64,000 bases of DNA from Blautia obeum ATCC 29174 (GCF_025147765.1 NZ_CP102265.1:2765001-2829000); one strand, 5' to 3'; shown: positions 35,828 to 45,068, counted from the stretch's first letter. Notes: generated from the letters alone by a model not told the origin. Made by a program: numbers and translations.

Positions 35828-36271
35828 ATGTTAAAAGGAATTCCTGAAATCTTATCACCTGAATTATTAAAGGTATTATGTGAAATGGGACACAGCGATC
35901 GTCTTGTTATCGCAGACGGTAACTTCCCGGTTGAATCTATGGGTAAAAATGCGATTACCATCCGCTGTGACGGACATGGTGTTCCGGAAATTCTGGAAGC
36001 GATCCTGAAAGTTTTCCCACTGGATACTTATGTAGAACATCCGGTTAACCTGATGGAAGTAATGCCTGGTGACGATGTAGAAACCCCGATCTGGGATACC
36101 TACAAAGAGATCATCCGTAAATATGATGACAGAGGAGATGCTGTAGTAGGAAACATCGAACGTTTTGCATTCTATGATGAAGCCAAAACAGCTTACTGCA
36201 TCATTTCTACAAGCGAAAAAGCTCTGTATGCAAATGTTATGCTGCAGAAAGGTGTTGTTATCAACAAATAA
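35828..36271 (+). CDS. fucU: L-fucose mutarotase (RbsD/FucU family)
   Basis: A 147-residue protein of the RbsD/FucU decameric family, which speeds the alpha/beta exchange of L-fucose so the isomerase receives the right anomer. Features: KGIPEILSPELLKVLCEMGH start with the catalytic His, LVIADGNFPVESMG near 27-40, and a FucU-like C-terminus (ERFAFYDEAKTAYCIISTSE). It stands alone, divergent from the LacI operon, about 5 kb from fucI. RBS GGAGG before ATG; a terminator follows. Confidence 0.88.
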   Translation: MLKGIPEILSPELLKVLCEMGHSDRLVIADGNFPVESMGKNAITIRCDGHGVPEILEAILKVFPLDTYVEHPVNLMEVMPGDDVETPIWDTYKEIIRKYDDRGDAVVGNIERFAFYDEAKTAYCIISTSEKALYANVMLQKGVVINK

Positions 36272-36298
36272 TCATCGGCCATCTTTTTTCCTAAGCTG

Positions 36299-36331
36299 CC
36301 CTGGAGATTTTCGAATCTTCAGGGTATTTTT
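36299..36331 (+). terminator. Intrinsic terminator after fucU
   Basis: CCCTGGAGATT / AATCTTCAGGG stem (one G-U pair) with TTCG tetraloop, then TATTTTT. Confidence 0.85.
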
Positions 36332-36439
36332 ATGTCAACTTTCTGTTTTCATCCGGTTGCTTTTATTCTCATATGTGTTATGATAAAAAAAATCTGTTTT
36401 CAAGTGCAGCTATAAACGTTTTTAAAATCGGAGGTTATT

Positions 36440-39079
36440 ATGCATTACCATAAATCACCTAAAAACAGACGAGTCCTTGCACTGCTTCTTACTGGCTCGC
36501 TCCTTTTCGGAGGAATTCCCGTTTATGCCGGCGAGTACAGCAATGTTGAATTATCAGCCGAAGACGATGGTTCTGATCTGACAGTTGATTCTGATTCAGC
36601 AGCTGATATGGCTGCTTCAGATGACACAGTGGCTTCAGAGGATACGAATCTGTCCATTGATGCAACAGATTCCGATGTATCTACAGACGAGGAAGGTTCC
36701 TCTATTGCGGCAGCCAATTCTGATAAAGAAAATGAATCTGACGATTTTAGCAGTGATGACAGCCAGGAAGTTTTCTCAGACGGGACAGTTACTGACATTG
36801 ACAGCGAACTGGATTATGTTCTCGGGCGTCCAATGACAGATGGAGAACGTGAAGCCCAGCTCGCCATGATCCCGGAACTTACCGATATGCCTGTAACGGA
36901 TGAAGTCACCAGTGATCTGGATATTGTACCCTATGCACTTTATCCAGAAGAATACAACTCGGCAAAAGAAGGGCTTGTCACACCCGTAAAAAATCAGAGT
37001 TCGACCAGCCTCTGCTGGGATTTCAGTCTTACCTCAAATATTGAGACCTCTCTTCTTTCAAGAGGACTCGGATATTATGATCTCTCAGAAGAGCATCTTG
37101 CTTATTTCTGGGCCAATCGCGTAAATGATCCTCTTGCTAATACTCCCAACGACAAGATCACAAGAACCAATGCTGATTATCACGGAACCGGAAATGGTCA
37201 GGTGGCTTCCTTCTTCTTAAGCACCTGGTCCGGTATGACCACCGAAGAAAAGGTACCTTTCTCTTCCACAACCAAAACCTGGCCGGAAGATCTTGCATAC
37301 GACAGTGCTGCATATATGGAGGATGCTGTCTTTTCGGAATACGATGAAGACCGTGTAAAACTGCTTTTAAGCGAATATAAATCTGTATCGGCGATGATGT
37401 ACTGGAATCTTCAGAATTATACTGTCAATACCGCAGCCTATTACCAGGCTGTTCCTAAACTTTCCTCTAATGGTAAACAGATGGTCAATCATGCTGTGAC
37501 AATTGTGGGATGGGATGACAACTATAAGAAAGAAAACTTTATAGATGGTCCCAAGCCGAGCAGAAACGGTGCATGGATTGTCAAAAACAGCTATGGCACA
37601 GGCTTCGGTGACAAAGGCTATTTCTATATGGCCTATGACAATGCAACCTTTTCCAACCTGGTCTGCAATACTGCATCAACTTCAGAAGAATATAATAATA
37701 ATTATTTTTATGATGGTGCTTCCGCAGGAACCGTTGTCTTTCCAGGTATTTCCAATGGATACTATGCTTCCAATATTTTTAAGGCAACCGCCGGAAAAGG
37801 AAAAGATGAAGAGCTCGGTGAGATCGTTACTGCAGTTCCACAGGATAATACTGATTTTCAGATTCAGATTTATACCGATCTGACGAATCCTTCTGATCCG
37901 ACAAGCGGCACTCCTGCTTATGCCACACCAATGGAATATACGCAGGCCTTTGCCGGAATCCAGACCATTCGGCTTGAGAAGCCGGTGAAGATTCCACCGG
38001 GAACTCTCTACTCTGTTGTTCTTCAAATTCCGAACGGTTCTCAGAGATATTATCTGGAAAAAACAAGCAGCAGCAGTTCCTGGTTTACAACAGTTGCCGG
38101 TATTGATGCAAATCAAAGTTTTTATTCCGCAGATGGAAAAAGATGGACAGATGCAGCCAAATCCGAGTATTGTTTCTCCATTAAGGCACATACCAGAACC
38201 CTGAGTACTTCGACAGTCGTAACTCCTGATCCTGACCCGGATGAAACACCGATTGTTTCTCCGGCAGTAACACCGGCAGTTAGTCCAGAAATAACTCCGG
38301 AAATTGAAATTCCAGATGACACACCGGATACACCGGAACCGACTCCTACCATGACACCAACACCGACTCCTGTAAGTCATCGGATTAATTACAATAAAAA
38401 CAGCAGTCTTGGGGTCGGAAATATGCCTTCTGCATCTTCCGCACAGGAAAAACAGACTATTACAGTTGGAAATGCACCATATTGTAAAACCAGATTTTTT
38501 GCCGGATGGAATACCCGCTCCGATGGACGGGGAAAGAGCTACAGTCCGGGGCAGAAAATACAATTAAACCAGAATCTCACACTTTATGCCCAGTGGAATT
38601 TCACCTATGTTTCATCTGCAAGGCTGATTTACCGGGTTGTCGGAAAACAGGCAGTTACCTGCTATGGAACAACAAACAAAAGGATCACCAGGGCCAGCAT
38701 TCCTTCAATAATCCGTTACAAAGGAATCACCTATCGCGTCACCTCAGTCTGGGCTAATGCCTTCAAAAACAAATCACGGCTCACCACTGTTTCCATCGGA
38801 AACAACGTCTCCGTGATCGGCAAGAATGCTTTCTATAAGTGCAAGAAGCTCAAAAAGGTTACCATCGGAACCGGCCTGACACAGATAAACTCCGGAGCTT
38901 TCCGCGGAGTCAAAAAGGGATGCACGATCACGATCAAAAGCTTAAAGCTTAAGAAGGTTTCCTCCAAGATCGACCAGTCCACCAGCAAGATGACCGTATG
39001 CGTTCCACGAAAGAAATACAAGGCATACAAAAAAATACTCTGGAAGAAATCCCGGACGGTAAAAATTAAAAAGTTTTAA
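36440..39079 (+). CDS. Secreted papain-like (C1) cysteine protease with InlB-type and leucine-rich-repeat surface modules
   Basis: An 879-residue extracellular protein. Signal peptide 1-30 (ALLLTGSLLFGG...VYA), an acidic Ser/Asp-rich stretch 35-125, a C1A peptidase domain about 170-400 with Gln186, Cys192 (LCWDF), His351 (VNHAVTIVGWDD) and Asn383 (WIVKNSYGTGFG). Next come a lectin-like beta domain to about 590, a Thr/Pro linker (about 595-648), an InlB_B/Listeria-Bacteroides repeat (to about 725) and a BspA-type LRR_5 segment with a very basic C-terminus. No LPXTG or membrane anchor; the Lys-rich tail may bind wall polymers. The triad is complete, so probably active. Substrate unknown. Confidence 0.87.
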   Translation: MHYHKSPKNRRVLALLLTGSLLFGGIPVYAGEYSNVELSAEDDGSDLTVDSDSAADMAASDDTVASEDTNLSIDATDSDVSTDEEGSSIAAANSDKENESDDFSSDDSQEVFSDGTVTDIDSELDYVLGRPMTDGEREAQLAMIPELTDMPVTDEVTSDLDIVPYALYPEEYNSAKEGLVTPVKNQSSTSLCWDFSLTSNIETSLLSRGLGYYDLSEEHLAYFWANRVNDPLANTPNDKITRTNADYHGTGNGQVASFFLSTWSGMTTEEKVPFSSTTKTWPEDLAYDSAAYMEDAVFSEYDEDRVKLLLSEYKSVSAMMYWNLQNYTVNTAAYYQAVPKLSSNGKQMVNHAVTIVGWDDNYKKENFIDGPKPSRNGAWIVKNSYGTGFGDKGYFYMAYDNATFSNLVCNTASTSEEYNNNYFYDGASAGTVVFPGISNGYYASNIFKATAGKGKDEELGEIVTAVPQDNTDFQIQIYTDLTNPSDPTSGTPAYATPMEYTQAFAGIQTIRLEKPVKIPPGTLYSVVLQIPNGSQRYYLEKTSSSSSWFTTVAGIDANQSFYSADGKRWTDAAKSEYCFSIKAHTRTLSTSTVVTPDPDPDETPIVSPAVTPAVSPEITPEIEIPDDTPDTPEPTPTMTPTPTPVSHRINYNKNSSLGVGNMPSASSAQEKQTITVGNAPYCKTRFFAGWNTRSDGRGKSYSPGQKIQLNQNLTLYAQWNFTYVSSARLIYRVVGKQAVTCYGTTNKRITRASIPSIIRYKGITYRVTSVWANAFKNKSRLTTVSIGNNVSVIGKNAFYKCKKLKKVTIGTGLTQINSGAFRGVKKGCTITIKSLKLKKVSSKIDQSTSKMTVCVPRKKYKAYKKILWKKSRTVKIKKF

Positions 39080-39137
39080 ACAGCAAAAAGGAACAGGGAA
39101 GATGAAATTTCATCTTCCCTGTTCCTTTTTGCTGTTT
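39078..39137. terminator. Perfect 60-bp palindrome acting as bidirectional terminator
   Basis: Bases 39078-39107 are the exact reverse complement of 39108-39137 with no loop. It includes A-run and T-run segments that give U-tracts in either direction. It begins inside the protease stop codon and ends 2 bp before the stop of the leftward remnant. Confidence 0.85.
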
Positions 39138-39139
39138 TC

Positions 39140-39767
39140 TTATTTCAGTGTAATCAGAAACTGATAGGTCGTATCCTTCTGAAGTTTCAGAATATCCTCC
39201 GTGCAAATGATCTCTCCGTTCTCCGATTTATACCATATATTATTTATTGTCCTGTCACTGTTCAGTGCATAACTGCCGCTGACACTCGGAGTTGACTGAA
39301 CGATGAGCCATTTCTTTTTACCCTGCAGAATCAGGGTTGTCATCGCCTCTGTACTGATTTCATCCGGTGCAGCCCTTCCCAGAATGATCTCCTGCGTATC
39401 TTCAAATTCTTTTCCTGTTGGGACTTCCTTCACAACAGCATGACAGATTTTGTGAATGTTTTGCTCCTCATCCTTCAAATCTTCATAGGTAACCGTCAGA
39501 CTGTAATTCGAATCTTCTCCATCCAACAACTTTTCTGATCCGTCCGAATACACCAGAGTCACAGAATATGCTGAAAGTTTATCTACATAATCAGAAAAAA
39601 CGGCCGGAACTTTCTCCAGATCCTGATCCAAATTTAATTTTACCGAGCTAAGCGCTGCTTCATCTCATATTCACTTCTATTCATCAATGCGTCATTCTCA
39701 TTGATTTTTCTCAATTTCATGTATATTTTCATCTTTTCAGGCTCTTCATGTATTTCTTCTGTGCTTT
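39140..39767 (-). pseudogene. Decayed gene, probably 5'-truncated and frameshifted
   Basis: The main frame (39140-39664) encodes about 174 residues, e.g. AVFSDYVDKLSAYSVTLVYS and GEIICTEDILKLQKDTTYQF, but it opens directly after a stop with no ATG and no ribosome site; the first possible start is a bare TTG at 39631. A second frame upstream (39640 to about 39767) reads coding-like residues KMKIYMKLRKINENDALMN with an internal ATG at 39732, then stops. This fits one gene broken by a frameshift near 39650. No family was recognised. A genuine short secreted-protein gene is less likely. Confidence 0.5.
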
Positions 39768-39787
39768 GTCAAGAACTCTTTTGCACA

Positions 39788-39828
39788 GAAAAAGACAGGG
39801 GATATCTTTCCAGAATATTCCCTGTCCT
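39788..39828 (-). terminator. Intrinsic terminator after the SH3-domain gene
   Basis: Minus strand GACAGGGAATAT, 9-base loop, ATATCCCCTGTC, then TTTTT. Confidence 0.75.
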
Positions 39829-39861
39829 TCGCCTTGCGTTCATTTTAATCTTCTTATTATT

Positions 39862-40860
39862 TTATTTCTTCTTATTATGATAGACCAGCAATCCAATCAC
39901 TGCAAGTACTGCAATTCCGATAATCCATGTGAACGGATTCTGATACCATTTTGTTTTTGCAGCTTTTACATTCTGCCCGGACGCCTCGCGGATGTCCTTT
40001 GTGTCAGTGTTTTCTGCTTCAGGCTCTTTGGAGTCTTTTTCTGTATTTTCAGCTTCATCTGCTTCTTCTGTAATTGTCGGTGTTGGTGTCTCGGTCGCTT
40101 CTGCAGTCTCTGTCGGGGCTGGTGTCTCTGTTGCTTCTGCGGCCTCAGTTGGTGTCGGTGTCTCGGTCGCTTTAGCTACTTCGGTTGGTGTTACACTCAC
40201 TTCTGCCACCGCATCCACACTCTCCTCTACAGTATCCGGGTGTTCCTTCTTCCATTCTTCTGTTTTCTCCAGATCTACCCAGCCTTCTGTTCCGTCAACC
40301 GTAGTCACTCCCCAGTGACTTCCATCTACCATTTCTGCATCCTGTGTGATATGAAGAGTCTCGCCATTTTCAATATCGCGCACTCCCGGAACTTCTCCAT
40401 ATTTTGTTCCAGGTCCCTGATAAAGCTTCTGGAAACCTCCTTCTGCATCTGCCTTTACATCATAATCAGCATTGTAATTCACATAATCCTTACCTGCGAT
40501 ATAAAGTTCAGAATCAATTGCTTCTTTTCTGGAATCCGCCGGCCTGCACTCGTCAAGCGGGGCGTATCCATACATGCCATGATATTCTGTGTATCCCCAC
40601 GTACGGTTATTCTCGGTATCCTCTACTTCTCCTTCTATATGAAGCGCCGTTCCATTCGGAATCTGCTCATCATTCAGCCTCGTAGATTCCAGATCCGGCT
40701 GTGAATAAATATCGATTCCTCCTGCCTTTGATTCTACGATCATATAATAGTCTGTCGGATAATCCGGTTCTGTCTTACCCGTCTGTACATCTGCCATGAC
40801 ATTGACGCTCATCAGAAGTCCCAGTATCATAACCAGAAAACTTTTCGTCAGTTTTTTCAT
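39862..40860 (-). CDS. Secreted, membrane-anchored SH3-domain surface protein
   Basis: 332 residues: signal peptide 1-24 (KKLTKSFLVMILGLLMSVNVMA), two bacterial SH3-like domains (about 40-110, with IYSQPDLESTRLND and YGYAPLDE; and about 140-195, with LYQGPGTKYGEVPGV and HWGVTTVDGTEGWVDLE), a Thr/Pro/Ala/Glu repeat region (about 215-280, repeating ATETPTPTEA), a charged spacer, and a C-terminal helix (FTWIIGIAVLAVIGLLVYHNKKK). SH3b domains often bind peptidoglycan. The layout suggests a protein spanning the wall from the membrane. Function unknown. Confidence 0.8.
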   Translation of the reverse strand: MKKLTKSFLVMILGLLMSVNVMADVQTGKTEPDYPTDYYMIVESKAGGIDIYSQPDLESTRLNDEQIPNGTALHIEGEVEDTENNRTWGYTEYHGMYGYAPLDECRPADSRKEAIDSELYIAGKDYVNYNADYDVKADAEGGFQKLYQGPGTKYGEVPGVRDIENGETLHITQDAEMVDGSHWGVTTVDGTEGWVDLEKTEEWKKEHPDTVEESVDAVAEVSVTPTEVAKATETPTPTEAAEATETPAPTETAEATETPTPTITEEADEAENTEKDSKEPEAENTDTKDIREASGQNVKAAKTKWYQNPFTWIIGIAVLAVIGLLVYHNKKK

Positions 40861-41010
40861 TTTCTTTTTATCCCCTTCACTCGCGTGTTTTCCTGTATTT
40901 CGTAAACCATCATACCACAGTACCGTTATAATGATAATCTTTTTTTGTCATAAAAAAATGTAAAAATCAACAAAAAGCGGAAGTTTTTCGACATAATTTA
41001 CGGAAAGTAC

Positions 41011-41041
41011 AAAGACCCCGGAGTTATCTCCGAGGTCTTTG
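41011..41041 (-). terminator. Intrinsic terminator after fucI
   Basis: AAAGACC-C-CGGAG / CTCCG-A-GGTCTTT stem with TTAT loop and one mismatch; A-run gives U-tract on the minus strand. Confidence 0.7.
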
Positions 41042-41077
41042 CTTACATCATGGCACTTTTGAGAAAAGCCAGTTTCA

Positions 41078-42874
41078 TTATTTGTACAGAGGTCCGTAGT
41101 TCTTGCAAGCGCGGAAATCTGCACCTTCTTTGTCCATTCCGAATGCATTCCATGCTGCCGGACGATAAATATCTTTTTCCGGAACGTTGTGCATGGATAC
41201 CGGGATACGAAGCATAGAGCACATTGTGATCAGGTCAGCTCCGATATGTCCATAGGAGATAGCACCGTGGTTAGCTCCCCAGTTGTTCATTACATCATAA
41301 GCTGTCTTGAACGGTCCTTCTTTGCCATCGCATCTTGGAGCGAACCATGTGCATGGCCATGTGTAGTCTGTACGTTTCCAGAGTTTGTCAGATACTTCTG
41401 CCGGAAGAGCTACTGTCCATCCTTCAGCGATCTGCAGAACCGGTCCAAGTCCTTTGACAAGGTTCAGACGGATCATAGTTGCAGGCATCTGAGCTTTTGT
41501 TTCGTAACGGCTGGAGTATCCGCCTCCACGGAAGTATCCGTTGTCGGCCATACACCATTCTGTGTTATCCATGATTGCTTTCTGGTCTTCTTCTGTGATA
41601 TCCCACCACTGTTTCATAACAGCATTGCCGTTTTCATCTTTAGCTTCGCCGTTAGCATCGAGGCATGCAGCACCGGAGTTGATCAGGTGAAGGAATCCGC
41701 CAGCTTCTTTTGCAACACCTTCAAGGTCATATCCTGTAGCTTTCTTAACAGCTTCCGGGCTCCAGTATGTACGAACGTCAGCGAAGATCTGAGCTCTGTT
41801 TGTAAGGAGTTTCATGAACATCATTCCAAGGCCATTGAGAACATCATTCTCTGTAGCGAGGATGTATGGCTCACGAGCTCCGTTCCAGTCGAAGGATGTG
41901 TTCAGCATAGCTTCTGCGAAGTCACCGTTTGGATAGAAGTCTGTCCACTGTCTCTGTCCCTGGAAACCAGCTGCCAGAGCGTTGTGTCCGATTGCTTCTT
42001 CGGAGAATGCAGGATCAAGGTTATCACAGCCGTTCATCAGTTCTTTGATGATAACTGCCATCTTAACTACAAATTCAAACTGCTCTTCTTTCTTTTCTGG
42101 TGAGAACTGCAGTTCTTCAGGGTTCTTGTCCCAACCAATCTTACATGTTTCTTTCGCCCATTTGAGAGCTTTTTCGAATTCTGCGTGATCGTAGATACCT
42201 TCTGTCATACGACGGATGATCTCAACCTCATCAACGGATTCAACACGCATTCCAAGATAGGATTCGATGAAATCGGAATCAATGATAGATCCACCGATAC
42301 CCATTGTAACGGAACCGATCTGCAGATATGATTTTCCTCTCATGGAAGCTGCTGCAACTGCTGCACGTCCGAATCTGAGTAATTTTTCTTCAACGTCTGC
42401 CGGGATAGATGTGTCATCAGCTTCCTGAACATCATGTCCATAGATACCGAATGCCGGAAGACCTTTCTGTGCATGTGTAGCAAGTACGGAAGCAAGGTAA
42501 ACTGCTCCTGGTCTTTCTGTTCCATTGAAGCCCCATACAGCTTTGATTGTCTGAGGATCCATATCCATTGTTTCTGCGCCATAGCACCAGCATGGTGTAA
42601 CTGTAAGTGTAATGTCAACGCCTTCTTTACGGAATTTGTCAGCACATGCAGCACTTTCACCTACACGTCCGATTGTTGTATCAGCAATAACAACTTTAAC
42701 TGGCTCGCCGTTGGAATATCTCAGATTTTCCTCGAAAAGTTTTGCAGCGGATTTAGCCATGTTCATTGTCTGCTCTTCAAGAGATCCTCTGACATCGAGT
42801 GCTCCTCTACGTCCATCGATTGTTGGTCTGATACCGATAACCGGATAGCTGCCTACTAATCTGCTCTTTGCCAT
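41078..42874 (-). CDS. fucI: L-fucose isomerase
   Basis: A 598-residue full-length FucI, matching the classic enzyme of about 590. It turns L-fucose into L-fuculose using manganese. Recognisable stretches: VIGIRPTIDGRRGALDVRGS near 13-30, TVTPCWCYGAETMDMDP near 92, FGIYGHDVQEADDT near 142, EEAIGHNALAAGFQGQRQWTD (metal Glu region), ATENDVLNGLGMMF (metal Asp) and NWGANHGAISYGHIGADLI (metal His). Single gene with its own terminator, divergent from an AraC regulator. No fuculokinase gene adjoins it. RBS TGGAGG. Confidence 0.95.
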   Translation of the reverse strand: MAKSRLVGSYPVIGIRPTIDGRRGALDVRGSLEEQTMNMAKSAAKLFEENLRYSNGEPVKVVIADTTIGRVGESAACADKFRKEGVDITLTVTPCWCYGAETMDMDPQTIKAVWGFNGTERPGAVYLASVLATHAQKGLPAFGIYGHDVQEADDTSIPADVEEKLLRFGRAAVAAASMRGKSYLQIGSVTMGIGGSIIDSDFIESYLGMRVESVDEVEIIRRMTEGIYDHAEFEKALKWAKETCKIGWDKNPEELQFSPEKKEEQFEFVVKMAVIIKELMNGCDNLDPAFSEEAIGHNALAAGFQGQRQWTDFYPNGDFAEAMLNTSFDWNGAREPYILATENDVLNGLGMMFMKLLTNRAQIFADVRTYWSPEAVKKATGYDLEGVAKEAGGFLHLINSGAACLDANGEAKDENGNAVMKQWWDITEEDQKAIMDNTEWCMADNGYFRGGGYSSRYETKAQMPATMIRLNLVKGLGPVLQIAEGWTVALPAEVSDKLWKRTDYTWPCTWFAPRCDGKEGPFKTAYDVMNNWGANHGAISYGHIGADLITMCSMLRIPVSMHNVPEKDIYRPAAWNAFGMDKEGADFRACKNYGPLYK

Positions 42875-42964
42875 GATTCATTACCTCCATTTAATTAAGT
42901 ACTTTATTATACGAGAAGTTTTTACTAAAAAATCTCGTTGTTTCCTATATTTCATAGTATACAA

Positions 42965-42994
42965 TTGCCAAACGTTAATTACTTGTGTTATAAT
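42965..42994 (+). promoter_or_regulatory. Promoter of the AraC regulator gene next to fucI
   Basis: TTGCCA (42965-42970), 18-bp spacer, TATAAT (42989-42994). The same -35 bases read TTGGCA on the minus strand, towards fucI, where a TATACT lies only 4 bp on and no good pair exists, so fucI probably depends on an activator. Confidence 0.55.
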
Positions 42995-43073
42995 AGCAAA
43001 AAACAGTACAATATTCACTTTTTTTAATTATTTTGTAAAAAATCTGTGAACTTATGATAAGGAGGCACTTATT

Positions 43074-43922
43074 TTGCACGATCTGGACCGCAACGAGGAC
43101 CGTTTAAGAGGAACTTATGATTTTCCATTTGAATTTCATCATATCGACCACAATCATCCCCGCTACGTGATGTCCTATCACTGGCATGTCGAATATGAGA
43201 TTATTCGTATTCTGGATGGCTCACTCACTGTCACTTTAGACGAAAAAAGTTTTACTGCTACTGCCGGAGATATCATTTTTGTGCATAGTGGAATCCTCCA
43301 CAGTGGAATTCCTGAGGATTGTGTCTATCAGTGTATCGTCTTTGATGGAAACACTTTTCTCAAAAATAATTCAGTCTGCGCCGGATACATGCAGAAGATC
43401 ATTCATCAGGAGATTTTGATCTATCATCATTTCACTCCGAAATATGTGGACATTTGTGCAACTGTAAACAGTCTTTTTGACGCATTATGGAAGAAACCTT
43501 CTGGTTATGAGCTGTCTGTGCTTGGACAATTTTACCACTTTTTTGGTCTGATTTTTGGTAATCATTACTATCTGGAGAGTGTCACACGCGCACGCCGCGA
43601 TTACAAACGAATCCTGCAGCTGAAGCAGGTCCTGGATTTCATCGAGCACAATTATGCTTCTCCACTGACACTGCAGCAGCTTTCTGCCTCTGTATCCATG
43701 TCACCGAAATACTTCTGTCGTTTCTTTTCCGAGATGACACATCAGACTCCAATGGATTATCTGAATCACCAGCGGATCGAACAGGCCTGTTATCAGCTTT
43801 CCACCACTGATGACTCGATCACGGAGATCGCATATCGAAATGGTTTCAACGATCTGAGCTATTTTATCCGGACATTCAAAAAATATAAGGGGATCACTCC
43901 CGGGAAATATAAAAAAGCATAG
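43074..43922 (+). CDS. AraC-family regulator with cupin sensor domain (probable fucose regulator)
   Basis: 282 residues: N-terminal AraC-binding cupin (about 20-110; SYHWHVEYEIIRILDGSLTV, AGDIIFVHSGILHSGIPED) and C-terminal AraC DNA-binding domain (about 185-282; LTLQQLSASVSMSPKYFCRF and SITEIAYRNGFNDLSYFIRT). A TTG start at 43074 is chosen because GGAGG lies 8 bases before it and no ATG fits. Divergent from fucI, which it probably activates. The ligand, perhaps L-fucose or fuculose, is inferred from position. Confidence 0.85.
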   Translation: MHDLDRNEDRLRGTYDFPFEFHHIDHNHPRYVMSYHWHVEYEIIRILDGSLTVTLDEKSFTATAGDIIFVHSGILHSGIPEDCVYQCIVFDGNTFLKNNSVCAGYMQKIIHQEILIYHHFTPKYVDICATVNSLFDALWKKPSGYELSVLGQFYHFFGLIFGNHYYLESVTRARRDYKRILQLKQVLDFIEHNYASPLTLQQLSASVSMSPKYFCRFFSEMTHQTPMDYLNHQRIEQACYQLSTTDDSITEIAYRNGFNDLSYFIRTFKKYKGITPGKYKKA

Positions 43923-43927
43923 CATAG

Positions 43928-43978
43928 AAAAAGAGCTCTGAAGACTCACACCTGCGCGAATCTTCAAAGCTCTTTTTT
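43928..43978. terminator. Bidirectional terminator between the AraC gene and pduO
   Basis: AAAAAGAGCT-C-TGAAGA pairs with TCTTCA-A-AGCTCTTTTT around a 16-base loop. Runs of A and T at the two ends serve both converging operons. It marks the end of the BMC locus. Confidence 0.8.
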
Positions 43979-44003
43979 TATTATCACATTTAAAACAGTT
44001 GTA

Positions 44004-45068
44004 TTACAGTACCTCATTCAGTACAGATAATCCATATTCTGCAAGGCTGTGATCTTCTTCACCGGTACCACCGCTGATTCCCAGTCCGCCGATGATGGTA
44101 TCACCCACTTTAAGTGGAACTCCACCGCCAAAGATTACGATCTTGCCATTATCCATCTTGTCTACGCCATAGAAAGTTCCACCAGGCTGAGCCAGAACGC
44201 TTAATTCTTTTGTGGACATCTTGACCGCAACAGATGTATAGGCTTTCTTAGTTGCCACATCAAAGCTTACAAGAAACGCTCCATCCATTACATGGACGGC
44301 GATTGGATTTCCATCCGGTCCACAGACTGCAATAACAGCCTTCTTACCGCGACGTTCTGCTTCCTGTTCGATCTTCTCGATCAGACGCTTGGCACTGGCA
44401 AGTGTAATTCTTCCCTGAATGCCCATTCTCTTTAAAACTTCCTGGATCACAGCTTCATTGACTGCTCCTGTCTGATTCTGGTTCTCTGGCATGGTTCTGA
44501 CCTCATCTTTTCCACCGTCCGATGTTTTTTCTGTCGGTTTATCCACCTCTTCAGCAGACATTTCCTCCATCTTTGCATCGGTATATCTGGCAAGTATATA
44601 AAGATAATCTGCCAGCCGGTTCATATATTTCTTAGCTCCGTTGTCCGCTCCGAATTTCACACTGACTGTTGCAAGTGCTCTCTCAGCCCTTCTTGCTACC
44701 GTTCTGGCTACATCCATTTCAGCAGACAGACGACATTTGCCCGGCAGGATAAATTCCTTCGGTCTCTGAAAAAGGCCTTCCATCCGGTTGATCTCGTCTT
44801 CCAGATATTCTGTTTTAACGTCGTCAATCCTGTAGTCTCTCTTGTAAGGATCTGCCACCCCTGCCATGACCGTGATCAGTGTACGCTGGATTTTCTCCAG
44901 AAACTGTATCGTGTCTTCATCCTTCAGCATGGTCTTAACCAGGCCCAGATGGCTGGTCAGTTCATCAATGGTTCCCACCAGCTGAATGCGGTCATCTGAC
45001 TTGGAGACATTTTTTGTATGGACAAGGCTTGTCGTTCCCTTGTCACCGCCTTTTGTATAAATGTTCAT
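44004..45068 (-). CDS. pduO: PduO-type cob(I)alamin adenosyltransferase with C-terminal GlcG/HbpS-like domain
   Basis: 354 residues. N-terminal adenosyltransferase (1-170): YTKGGDKGTTSL, IDELTSHLGLVKTML near 34, LPGKCRLSAEMDVARTVARRAERA near 109-133 (ATP/corrin site) and MNRLADYLYILAR. A Glu/Lys linker leads to a GlcG/PduO-C domain (about 210-354; FLVSFDVATKKAYTSVAVKM, GGVPLKVGDTIIGGLGISGG). It makes adenosylcobalamin for the diol dehydratase encoded upstream. Same two-domain layout as Salmonella PduO. Last gene of the BMC locus. Confidence 0.93.
   Translation of the reverse strand: MNIYTKGGDKGTTSLVHTKNVSKSDDRIQLVGTIDELTSHLGLVKTMLKDEDTIQFLEKIQRTLITVMAGVADPYKRDYRIDDVKTEYLEDEINRMEGLFQRPKEFILPGKCRLSAEMDVARTVARRAERALATVSVKFGADNGAKKYMNRLADYLYILARYTDAKMEEMSAEEVDKPTEKTSDGGKDEVRTMPENQNQTGAVNEAVIQEVLKRMGIQGRITLASAKRLIEKIEQEAERRGKKAVIAVCGPDGNPIAVHVMDGAFLVSFDVATKKAYTSVAVKMSTKELSVLAQPGGTFYGVDKMDNGKIVIFGGGVPLKVGDTIIGGLGISGGTGEEDHSLAEYGLSVLNEVL

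Noticed and set aside
40070..40230. Repeated Thr/Pro/Ala/Glu-coding units in the SH3 protein gene, at first resembling a tandem-repeat or CRISPR-like array
   Set aside because: The repeats are in frame within a coding sequence and code a low-complexity wall-spanning linker; no spacers of uniform size.
43925..43985. The hairpin between the AraC gene and pduO as a small RNA gene
   Set aside because: It has A- and T-runs at both ends and sits between convergent genes, so a bidirectional terminator explains it fully.
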